The position numbers and the translations under genes were made by a program. From Croceitalea dokdonensis DOKDO 023 (GTDB taxonomy: Bacteria; Bacteroidota; Bacteroidia; Flavobacteriales; Flavobacteriaceae), in assembly GCF_001306415.1 (NCBI RefSeq), contig NZ_LDJX01000004.1, positions 345,631-409,630 of the forward strand: a stretch of DNA of 64,000 bases, read 5' to 3'. Positions within the stretch are counted from its first letter, which is position 1. Every line of letters starts with the position of its first letter. Shown piece after piece: positions 26,706 through 34,327 of the stretch. The notes under the pieces are model-generated. The model did not search any database and was not told the origin of the DNA. It saw nothing but the letters and a program-made list of their open reading frames with translations.

Positions 26706-29042
26706 TTATTGTGGTCTGATTTCAACACGAACAAGGTTATAACCACCTCTAGGGTCTTGCAGCCAGACAACCCCAGGTCCACTGGAAATGGTACCTTTTC
26801 CAAATTGAACATCTGTTAGGGCACTTACCCTTCTAATCAAGGGATTGTCATCTGCCCCACCTTGATTGGCGGCACTTTGTCTTGGGGCTTGGTTCATGCC
26901 AAAACCAACTGGCTCATCTACTTCCGTACCAGAATCATACAAGTAAGACTTTTCACTTGCCCCAAAGCCAGATACGGGCGCGCCCGCTTCATCAAATAAG
27001 GGAAAACCTGCGTTATTATAAGATAGGAACCAATCATTACTGGCAACAAACATAGTGGCAAAACCAAATTTAAAATTCTGTCCATCAGGAACTTCCAAGG
27101 TAAAGGTAAGTTCACCACCGGGACCAACAGGCGCCATTTCATTGCTTGCGGCGACTGGGACGCCTTTTGCCCTTAGATATTCCATAGCTACAGCGTTATT
27201 TCCATCTTCTGCGATTTCTTCCAGTCCGTTTTCAGAATTATTTTCTTGACCTTGGCCCACTAATGGATCACTCTCACCATTAAACGCATACACCACTCCC
27301 GGGGAAAACACACTCAAAGAAGAGGCCAAACGTAATGGCGTACCCTGGGTACCAGTTTCCGTAAACCAATTGTATAGCGGCATTGGATTCCCGTCTTCGG
27401 CTATAGCTTCCAAACCAACACCTCTATCTTGCTCACCCAATGTAAATAATGGATTGGCCAATGCGTGTAACACAGCTATTCCAGGGGTTACCACAAAGTT
27501 GGTTGCCTTTTTGGTAATGGTTAAAGTAAATGTACCGGCCTCAGTACCGTTTCCTGGGGTATAATCCAATATGGCAGACAAGTAAAAATCCCCTCTATTG
27601 CTATTTCCCTCCACGACTCTGACCAAAGGATTGGCATCTGCAGGACCTACATTGGCACCTGCGGGTGGGAAAGTGGCCGGATCATTATCGGCCTCAGTAC
27701 CTAAATCATAAAGAATCAATTCACTAGCAATGTCAACACCATTTAGTGCCGCACCATTGCTCCATAATGCTATCCCATTTAAATCTTCGGGCGCCAAAAA
27801 CCAATCGTTACTATTTCCCATCATGGTCACTGGTGTAAACCTAGTTCCAGGAACAGCTTGGAATTGAATTTGATACTGACCTCCCTCTTCCGTTAAAGGA
27901 CCTGGATTGGACTGACCAACTGGGGTAGTGAACGTGTGTACGTTTAAATAGTTGATCACATTACTTATGGTCACATTAAAAACAGTGGTTTTTACCGCAG
28001 CATCGTTAGGTTCCCCCAATGAAGGAATAGCCTCGGGAGCCCAATCTGTTGCCGCATCCCCTTCACCATCATATTCCATACTGGCAGACAAGCCCACGGT
28101 TGGCACAAAATCCCCTGTGGTCCAGATACCTGCCTCTACCGCTACGTTCTCACGTGCGCTTCCGGCGGCACCCCATTGAACAAAATCAACAATCGCTTCT
28201 GCATTGGTAAACTGATTTGTGGAATATAGTCCCAAACCACCTTGTGTATCGGGCATATTCATTGGAAGCACCACATAGTTACCTGATTCCAAATTGATAT
28301 CACCGGATTTTGGCGATAGATTACCAATTTGGGCATACTGTCCGGGACCCAGACATAACCAATAATTGGAAAGGTCAATGCCCGTATCACCGTTGTTGTA
28401 TAATTCTATATAATTTAAATTACCATACTGAACTTCGTTGATGACAATGGATTGCTTTAAGGCCTCCGGCATGGTTAGTACATTTTCCGCACCTATAGTG
28501 ATGGAGGTAGTTTCTGACCAATTGGCGGCTCCTTGCCCGTCACCATCAAATATAATACTGTTTTCCGCACTACGTTGTACTGGCACAAACTCACCAGCGG
28601 TCCAGATACCTGCCTCTACCGCTACACTTTCACGCGGGTTTCCTGCCGCACCCCATTGAACAAAATCCACAATGGCATCGGCATTGGTAAATTGGTTAAC
28701 AGAATAAAGCCCTAGGCCACCTGCTTCCCTTGGCTTATCCAATGAGACAGAAAGGTATTGTCCCGGAGCTACATTTAAGTCGCCCTCCCTTTGAAGATCA
28801 CTAATTTGGGCATATTCTCCCGGCCCAAAACAGAACCAATGGCCAGAAACGTCCGCTGCTGCGTCCCCTGCGTTAAAAATCTCGACCCTATTTCCAAGGT
28901 ACTCTACCTCATTAATGACCAAACGCGCTTGGCCCGTCTCTATTGGTGGATTTGTTTCCTCAATTTCCTGCACTACATCATCCTCTGTACATGCAAACGC
29001 TAAAAATGACAGCGCCGTAATTTTTAATAGATTTCTTTTCAT
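26706..29042 (-). CDS. Lipoprotein with two lamin-tail and two spondin-type domains
   Basis: Surface or secreted lipoprotein of 778 residues. The signal peptide ends in a lipobox (LAFAC, Cys18). Two lamin-tail domains follow (about 40-160 and 200-320), each with VINEV, then WFCFGPGEYAQI or WLCLGPGQYAQI, and ADAIVDFVQWGAAG. The rest holds spondin-N-like domains (about 353-510 and 520-775) with FTPVTMMGNSNDWFLAP and FKFGFATMFVASNDWFLSY and repeated DADNPLVRVV-type segments. Such domains are often tied to calcium-dependent or adhesive extracellular roles; the function here is unknown. It has its own terminator and is divergent from the LytTR regulator. Confidence 0.8.
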   Translation of the reverse strand: MKRNLLKITALSFLAFACTEDDVVQEIEETNPPIETGQARLVINEVEYLGNRVEIFNAGDAAADVSGHWFCFGPGEYAQISDLQREGDLNVAPGQYLSVSLDKPREAGGLGLYSVNQFTNADAIVDFVQWGAAGNPRESVAVEAGIWTAGEFVPVQRSAENSIIFDGDGQGAANWSETTSITIGAENVLTMPEALKQSIVINEVQYGNLNYIELYNNGDTGIDLSNYWLCLGPGQYAQIGNLSPKSGDINLESGNYVVLPMNMPDTQGGLGLYSTNQFTNAEAIVDFVQWGAAGSARENVAVEAGIWTTGDFVPTVGLSASMEYDGEGDAATDWAPEAIPSLGEPNDAAVKTTVFNVTISNVINYLNVHTFTTPVGQSNPGPLTEEGGQYQIQFQAVPGTRFTPVTMMGNSNDWFLAPEDLNGIALWSNGAALNGVDIASELILYDLGTEADNDPATFPPAGANVGPADANPLVRVVEGNSNRGDFYLSAILDYTPGNGTEAGTFTLTITKKATNFVVTPGIAVLHALANPLFTLGEQDRGVGLEAIAEDGNPMPLYNWFTETGTQGTPLRLASSLSVFSPGVVYAFNGESDPLVGQGQENNSENGLEEIAEDGNNAVAMEYLRAKGVPVAASNEMAPVGPGGELTFTLEVPDGQNFKFGFATMFVASNDWFLSYNNAGFPLFDEAGAPVSGFGASEKSYLYDSGTEVDEPVGFGMNQAPRQSAANQGGADDNPLIRRVSALTDVQFGKGTISSGPGVVWLQDPRGGYNLVRVEIRPQ
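27961..28440 (-). repeat. Lamin-tail repeat unit 2 (480 bp, inside CDS)
   Basis: Second copy of the lamin-tail coding unit. Corresponding positions are exactly 480 bases (160 codons) from copy 1; for example the 25 bases from 28121 are identical to those from 28601. Confidence 0.6.
28441..28920 (-). repeat. Lamin-tail repeat unit 1 (480 bp, inside CDS)
   Basis: First copy of the lamin-tail coding unit in the lipoprotein gene. Both copies encode VEAGIWT and IVDFVQWGAAG at equivalent places, showing an internal tandem duplication. Boundaries are approximate. Confidence 0.6.
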
Positions 29043-29268
29043 GATACTTGTTTTAAATTGTTATACGTTTTTTATTTGTTTTCAATCACAGGACAAAAGA
29101 AGGCAGAAGAAACACCCTAAAACGAGTAAAACTGGTTGAACAGGAATTATGGGGTTTAAAAGTGAATTCTGGAATTGCCTATAAACACTGACCTTAGAAG
29201 GACATATCTTTTTTTATCCCCCAAGAATGGTCATGTTCACTATATTTAGCATCACTTAATATCTTAAC

Positions 29269-30369
29269 ATGCGGAAAGATCGTCTTTACCTCTACACCTT
29301 TTTAGCGATATCCCTTCTCTTTATAATTATTGGAGGCATATCTGCCAAGTATTTTGTGAAATTGAGCGCAGAGCAGATGCTTTCCGTACAGTTGGAATCC
29401 ATTAAAAGAAATACCAATGAATTTGCGTCCCTTGTAGGTTTTCAGTTTTCCAACGGAATCAATACCACGGACATTCAACAACACTTACAGGCAACCATCA
29501 AAAATTCTAACAACCAAAATAGTTTTATGAGCGTCTTGGATTGGTCCGGCAAAAGAATTGTCCATCCAGACATTACATTAGTGGGTACATTGGTGGCCAA
29601 CGACGATTCTTCTGGGTTTAGCATGAACAGTGAAGTGGGGCTAGGAAATTTCTATGAAATAGTAAGCAACTCCACACCCACGCAGTCCCACTTAATTGCA
29701 CTTGGTGCCGTACCAAATTCTGATTGGATAATCGCGGGACATGCCAATACGGGAGGAATCAAAAAACAACTAATCGATATAAAAAACAGGTTCTATACCT
29801 TATTTGGGCTAATGGGTTTTGCCATAGTTCTGGGTAGCGTTATAAGTTTTAGAATCATCGGTAGCAAGTATGAGAAAAAACTGGAACTCAAAAACGAAAC
29901 CCTGGAAACAGAAATCATCAATCTGGCAAAGTTGAACAAAGATATAGGTAGCTATCAAAAAAGAGTGGTTGCGGACAAAAATGAGGAAAAAGCAATTACT
30001 CCGGAAGAGAGCTTAAATCAAAAGGACAGCGGAAAAAAAAGGCTGTTGACGTATCTGCGTAATGAGCTCTTATCCGTTCCTCTGGATCAAATTGCCTATA
30101 TCTATACAGAAAATACGATAACGTATGTTGTAGATATGCAGGGGAAAAAATCCACGACAAATTCTAGTTTGGACGAGATATATTCAGACTTGGATAACAG
30201 TTTTTTCTTTAGGGCCAATAGACAATTTATTGTTTCCATTATCTCGTTGGAAAAAATAATTAGATATGGGAACAACCAGCTTAAGCTTTTGGTAAAACCA
30301 AAGTCTGAGGTAGACATTATTATTGGGAAAAATAAAGCTGCTGAATTTAAAAAGTGGTTAAATCTGTAA
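29269..30369 (+). CDS. Membrane-bound LytTR transcriptional regulator with Cache-like sensor
   Basis: One-component regulator of 366 residues: membrane helix 1 (about 8-27), a periplasmic sensor (about 30-170) of Cache-like look (SVLDWSGKRIVHPD then DWIIAGHANTGGI), membrane helix 2 (about 174-193), a coiled linker, and a C-terminal LytTR DNA-binding domain (about 258-366: IAYIYTENTITYVVD, FFRANRQFIVSIISLEKI). It would sense an outside ligand and bind DNA directly from the membrane. It is divergent from the lipoprotein gene and convergent with the DUF5777 gene. A near-consensus -7 element (TATATTTA, 29241-29248) lies upstream. Targets are inferred to be one or both neighbours. Confidence 0.85.
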   Translation: MRKDRLYLYTFLAISLLFIIIGGISAKYFVKLSAEQMLSVQLESIKRNTNEFASLVGFQFSNGINTTDIQQHLQATIKNSNNQNSFMSVLDWSGKRIVHPDITLVGTLVANDDSSGFSMNSEVGLGNFYEIVSNSTPTQSHLIALGAVPNSDWIIAGHANTGGIKKQLIDIKNRFYTLFGLMGFAIVLGSVISFRIIGSKYEKKLELKNETLETEIINLAKLNKDIGSYQKRVVADKNEEKAITPEESLNQKDSGKKRLLTYLRNELLSVPLDQIAYIYTENTITYVVDMQGKKSTTNSSLDEIYSDLDNSFFFRANRQFIVSIISLEKIIRYGNNQLKLLVKPKSEVDIIIGKNKAAEFKKWLNL

Positions 30370-30391
30370 ATTCCAAAAAGGCCACCCAATA

Positions 30392-31312
30392 TTATTTTCT
30401 ATTTGGTTTTTGCTTTTTAAAATGTAGTACATAGGTAGCATTTACCCCTACGTGTAATCCTCCTGGACGGAAATGAAAATTATTTGGGTTAAAGGAGTAG
30501 ATGGAAATATCATCAAAACTCTTGGAGTTTGTCATGGAAAATTGCATGATTAAATCCCCCATTTCCCAATTGACACCAAGTCCAAACAAGTCAAATCCTT
30601 CTGTTCCTCCCTTGTTCCTATTAAAAAGCAAGCCATATTCAGAGGTAAGGGAAACATGATTACTTAATTTATACCGGGCCCCCGTTCCCAAAAGAAATAA
30701 GTTTTGCTGTCCAATAACCGGCTGTTCACTACCCATCCTTAAATAGGTTGGGCTCAATTGAAGGGAAAAATTATTATTGAACTTTCTGGCGATCAACACC
30801 TGGCTCACATAAGACCACCGTTGTGAAGTGTTTTCTGGCAATGCAAAAATCCCTGCATCTCTAGAAAAATAGGAAGAGCCTTGAAGTAAGGTAACGCCAA
30901 AAGGCACCGTTCCGTCTTGTTTTTGTCTAATTAACCGGTATTTAAGAAAACTATTTAATATGCCATCCGCCGTGGCTATTCCCATACCTGCGGTAAACCT
31001 ATCCGTAAATGCGTATTGGACACCTAAGTGGCCTGAAAAACGGTCGGCTCCAAAACTCTGGCTATTATCATTATTGGGTATGTTCCAATACCGCGTTCCC
31101 AAAACAAATTCCATTGTACCCTTTTTTCTGGTCTCAATGGATTGTGTGAGCACAATGCGGTTGGTCTTAAAACTTGCTTGGGCAAAGAACGTGGTATCCC
31201 CAACTTCCTGCTCCAATATTTGCATTAACCCTTGGTCTTGCGCCAGCAAGGTATTTACAAAAAGTAGGATGTAAAAAATAAAAGCTGGTTTACTAATCTT
31301 CATAAACTTCAT
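30392..31312 (-). CDS. DUF5777 family outer-membrane beta-barrel protein
   Basis: About 306 residues with a signal peptide (ending FVNTLLAQ) and a mature part of alternating amphipathic strands (FVLGTRYWNIP, HLGVQYAFTDRFTAG, ISIYSFNPNNFHFRPGGLHVG), as in DUF5777 barrels. Likely outer membrane. ATG starts exist at 31312 and 31303; a TTG at 31318 extends the frame. The start region lies within the end of the YceI-like gene, so the two are translationally coupled. Last gene of a three-gene envelope operon. The family has no established function. Confidence 0.78.
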   Translation of the reverse strand: MKFMKISKPAFIFYILLFVNTLLAQDQGLMQILEQEVGDTTFFAQASFKTNRIVLTQSIETRKKGTMEFVLGTRYWNIPNNDNSQSFGADRFSGHLGVQYAFTDRFTAGMGIATADGILNSFLKYRLIRQKQDGTVPFGVTLLQGSSYFSRDAGIFALPENTSQRWSYVSQVLIARKFNNNFSLQLSPTYLRMGSEQPVIGQQNLFLLGTGARYKLSNHVSLTSEYGLLFNRNKGGTEGFDLFGLGVNWEMGDLIMQFSMTNSKSFDDISIYSFNPNNFHFRPGGLHVGVNATYVLHFKKQKPNRK

Positions 31313-31850
31313 ATTCAAACCTGTAAGTTATTTGTATTTCTTTGGAAATATTGGGCACCAACAAAGCAGGTACTTTTATATCAAAATCATCGATTAAAAC
31401 ATTAAAATTTCCACTTAATACCAACTTGGCATCTTGCATCTCAATTTTAGTCTTCACCAAAACCTGCTTTTGAACGCCATGGAAATCCATTAAACCCCTT
31501 ATCATTCTTGACTCCCCTGACGATGGCCTGTTATTTATAAAATCTTCTATGTTGCCCGTAAAGGTCAGTTTTGGAAAAATATCGGACTCAACATAACTCT
31601 CGTTAAAATGTTCTTCCATCAGTGCTTTTTTAAAAACAAAGGCCCTCATTAACATTTGCACTGCAATTTCCCCACTGCCCAGGTCTGCGACACTTACTAC
31701 CTGATTATTGACCGCTTCTATGTTCTCAACCGCGGTATAGGAGAAGAAGGTAACGTTGCCCTGTCTACATATCATTCTATCACTTTGGCCTGTTGCTGTT
31801 AAGTGATGGAATAAAAGGTATACGATAATCTTTAATCTAAGGTACTTCAT
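31293..31850 (-). CDS. YceI-like lipocalin-fold periplasmic protein
   Basis: 185 residues from an ATG at 31850; a GTG at 31862 gives a longer frame. A signal peptide (MKYLRLKIIVYLLFHHLTATGQ region) precedes a YceI-type domain: VTFFSYTAVENIEAVNNQV, then MEEHFNESYVESDIFPKLTF and the central LMDFHGVQKQVLV. YceI proteins are periplasmic eight-stranded barrels that bind polyisoprenoid-like lipids. It overlaps the OB-fold gene upstream by 14 bases and the DUF5777 gene downstream, placing it in the middle of a tightly coupled trio. A lipid ligand is inferred from the family. Confidence 0.78.
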   Translation of the reverse strand: MKYLRLKIIVYLLFHHLTATGQSDRMICRQGNVTFFSYTAVENIEAVNNQVVSVADLGSGEIAVQMLMRAFVFKKALMEEHFNESYVESDIFPKLTFTGNIEDFINNRPSSGESRMIRGLMDFHGVQKQVLVKTKIEMQDAKLVLSGNFNVLIDDFDIKVPALLVPNISKEIQITYRFEYEVYED

Positions 31851-32274
31851 TGATTCTAACACAATTTAATAATATTACATCTAAAAGAAATCCCTTACAA
31901 ACCCCTTTTAAACTAATTTCTTGACCTATTTGAATGCTCTTATCAACATTGGTATCCTCCTGGGACATATCGCATATAATGTAACTATCTTGAAATTCAA
32001 CCCCTTTTAAGATAATGGTTTGGCGATCGTTTAGATAGGTAATATCATGAACCCGTCCTTTTACTTGAACCAATTGGTTTATGTATTGTTCTTTTGCAGA
32101 TAGGGCATCATTCTGGAACACTTGAATCATCTGATCTATTGGAAGTACAGTGGCCTTATTATTGGCCATAATATTGTCATTCAGCGATGCTTGGGAATTG
32201 AATAGGACAAAACCAATCACCACGGACACAATGATAATGGAAAAAATGATTTTATGTGTTTTTTTTATAACCAC
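31837..32274 (-). CDS. Membrane-anchored OB-fold (tRNA_anti-like) protein
   Basis: 145 residues starting at a GTG. An N-terminal membrane helix (about 9-26) anchors a single OB-fold domain outside the cytoplasm (YINQLVQVKGRVHDITYLND, DSYIICDMSQED, QIGQEISLKGVCKGF, LNCVRINE). Two cysteines and a third near the end could form a disulfide. First gene of the OB-fold/YceI/DUF5777 operon. A large hairpin (32298-32338) sits 24 bases before the start. Function unknown. Confidence 0.75.
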   Translation of the reverse strand: MVIKKTHKIIFSIIIVSVVIGFVLFNSQASLNDNIMANNKATVLPIDQMIQVFQNDALSAKEQYINQLVQVKGRVHDITYLNDRQTIILKGVEFQDSYIICDMSQEDTNVDKSIQIGQEISLKGVCKGFLLDVILLNCVRINEVP

Positions 32275-32297
32275 GCAATATCCCCCTTTTATTTAAA

Positions 32298-32338
32298 AAC
32301 GGGTAAGTTTTAGTGGGGACTAAATTAGCTTACCCGTT
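32298..32338 (-). terminator. Two-tier hairpin between the MBL gene and the OB-fold operon
   Basis: A perfect 10-bp outer stem (AACGGGTAAG/CTTACCCGTT) encloses an inner 6-bp stem (TTTAGT/ACTAAA, loop GGGG). Read on the minus strand it is followed by five T. It may terminate the MBL gene 127 bases upstream, or act as an attenuator for the OB-fold gene that starts 24 bases further on. Confidence 0.6.
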
Positions 32339-32464
32339 AGTTTTCATAGCAAGGAATTTCCCTTTGCTCCACCAAAGAAATAATCAAACTGGACAGAATC
32401 ATAAAAAACTTGCATGAAGGTGAAAAAAAAGGGTTAAAGCTGAATTTTTTTACAAGATGGATAT

Positions 32465-33352
32465 TTAATCATCCGCAGATTTATAAATGAATTCAATAAT
32501 TCTTTCCGCATTGATAAAACCTTGGCCATGAGTGGCATCCCATGGTTTAGACAATCCCAATTGCTGGGTCTGTTCCAAGGTGTTTCCCGCTTTCCTTGCG
32601 TTCTTGACCAGGGTACGTAATTGTTTAATTACCCCAAGGTAATCTTCCAGTTCCTTCTTGGATGCAACCGGCCCATGCCCAGGGATAATCTTGGTTTTAT
32701 CATCTATGATACCCAGTGTCATACTAATATTGCTGATGAGGCCATCAATATCCCCACCAGAATTTAAGTCTATGTACGGATAGCGCCCTACAAAAAAGTT
32801 ATCCCCCATATGAATTACATTATCTTCCGGAAAATAGTAGTAGGCATCACCGTCTGTGTGGGCATCATTTACATGCATGGCATGCATATCGTTGCCGTTA
32901 TCCAAGTGTAAGGTTAGCTTATCATTAAAAGTAATCACCGGTAAGGCCTCCTTGGGGGAAGGCTCCACAATTCTACCTCCTCCCCTATCTTGTTCTGCGG
33001 CCATTCTTTTACGCACGTTCTCGTGGGCAATAATGGTCGCGCCTTGGTTGGCCATATTTGCATTGCCTCCGGTATGGTCTCCATGCCAGTGGGTATTTAG
33101 GACCCATTTAACAGGTTTATCCGTTAAGCTTGTAATATGTGCCAAAATCTTATCTGTCAACGGGCCAAATTGGTCATCAATGACATAGGCAGTTTCTTCC
33201 CCAATGGCGAGGCCAATGTTTCCACCGGAACCAAATAGTACATAAATATGCTCTGAGAGCTGCTCGGAGGTGATTTCCACCTTTTCCCAATCCCGTTGTC
33301 CATAAGAAGTAAAAGCGGCAAAGATTACCGTGATTACAGTAATTCTTTTCAT
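32465..33352 (-). CDS. Secreted MBL-fold metallo-hydrolase
   Basis: Zinc hydrolase of the metallo-beta-lactamase superfamily, 295 residues from the ATG at 33352, which begins a clean signal peptide (MKRITVITVIFAAFTSYGQ). An upstream ATG at 33373 adds seven residues and is less likely. The metal motif THWHGDHTGGN is complete (about residues 91-101), with further ligands in HVNDAHTDGDA and IPGHGP. It resembles the periplasmic SoxH/quinoprotein-relay-like MBL branch more than true beta-lactamases. Substrate unknown. Divergent from the EamA transporter. Confidence 0.85.
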   Translation of the reverse strand: MKRITVITVIFAAFTSYGQRDWEKVEITSEQLSEHIYVLFGSGGNIGLAIGEETAYVIDDQFGPLTDKILAHITSLTDKPVKWVLNTHWHGDHTGGNANMANQGATIIAHENVRKRMAAEQDRGGGRIVEPSPKEALPVITFNDKLTLHLDNGNDMHAMHVNDAHTDGDAYYYFPEDNVIHMGDNFFVGRYPYIDLNSGGDIDGLISNISMTLGIIDDKTKIIPGHGPVASKKELEDYLGVIKQLRTLVKNARKAGNTLEQTQQLGLSKPWDATHGQGFINAERIIEFIYKSADD

Positions 33353-33494
33353 AAATAATAGTGCGTGTTCCATGCAAGGAAGTTACCAAATTCCCTGCAA
33401 TAAGCACAATCCCACAGATGTTTCCCAATCACTAGCTGGTTTACGCAAGAAAAGCTACAAATTTGGGGTAGCTTTGTACGCTTTACTGAACTAG

Positions 33495-34325
33495 GTGAAA
33501 AAGGCAATTCTTTTTATGCTCATAAGTACGGCGTCATTTTCTATAATGAACGCCATCATAAAATATTTGGACCACATTCCGGGCTTTCAATTGGTTTTTT
33601 TCAGGTCTTTGACCTCATGTGTATTTGCGACTACATACCTACTTTCCAGAAACATCAACCTTTTAGGAAACCAAAGAAAGTTATTGGTACTGCGTGCCAT
33701 TACGGGACTTGTTTCCATGAGCCTATTCTTTTTCTCCTTTAAGTATTTGAATGTGGGCACCGCAGTTTCCCTAAGGTATATAGCCCCGATATTTGCAGCC
33801 CTATTCGCAGTGCTCTTTTTGAAAGAAAAAATTAAACCGGTACAATGGCTTTTCTTTCTCATAGCTTTTTTGGGTGTTTTGATGTTAAAGGGTTTTGATG
33901 AATCCATGAGTACCCTAGGATTGGCCTTGGTCATCCTCGCATCCCTATTTACGGGAATGGTTTACATTTTAATCCGAAAAATAGGGAAGGGAGACCATCC
34001 CGTGGTTGTAGTGAACTACTTTATGTTCTTGGCAACGCTTATTGGCGGGGCATTAAGTAGTTTTTCTTGGATACAGCCCCAAGAATGGGACTGGTTGTTA
34101 CTTGGCAGCCTAGGGGTTTTTGGTTATGTGGGCCAAGTGTATATGACCAAAGCCTTTCAGGCGGCACCAACCCACATTGTTGCCCCCATTAAATATGCCG
34201 AGGTAATTTTCACCATTGGGATTGGCGTTTTCTGGTTTGGTGATACCTATACCCTTCTCAGTTTTCTTGGGCTTTTTATGATTATTGCCGGATTGATGGG
34301 TAATACCTTGGTTAAAAAAACATAA
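33495..34325 (+). CDS. EamA-family (DMT) transporter
   Basis: Inner-membrane transporter of 276 residues with about ten helices in two EamA repeats (about 1-135 and 145-275). Typical pieces: ILFMLISTASFSIMNAI, RYIAPIFAALFAVLFLKE and the second-half KAFQAAPTHIVAPIKYAEV. GTG start. Substrate not predictable; family members export amino acids, nucleotide sugars or drugs. It converges on valS with only two bases between stop codons. Confidence 0.88.
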   Translation: MKKAILFMLISTASFSIMNAIIKYLDHIPGFQLVFFRSLTSCVFATTYLLSRNINLLGNQRKLLVLRAITGLVSMSLFFFSFKYLNVGTAVSLRYIAPIFAALFAVLFLKEKIKPVQWLFFLIAFLGVLMLKGFDESMSTLGLALVILASLFTGMVYILIRKIGKGDHPVVVVNYFMFLATLIGGALSSFSWIQPQEWDWLLLGSLGVFGYVGQVYMTKAFQAAPTHIVAPIKYAEVIFTIGIGVFWFGDTYTLLSFLGLFMIIAGLMGNTLVKKT

Positions 34326-34327
34326 AC

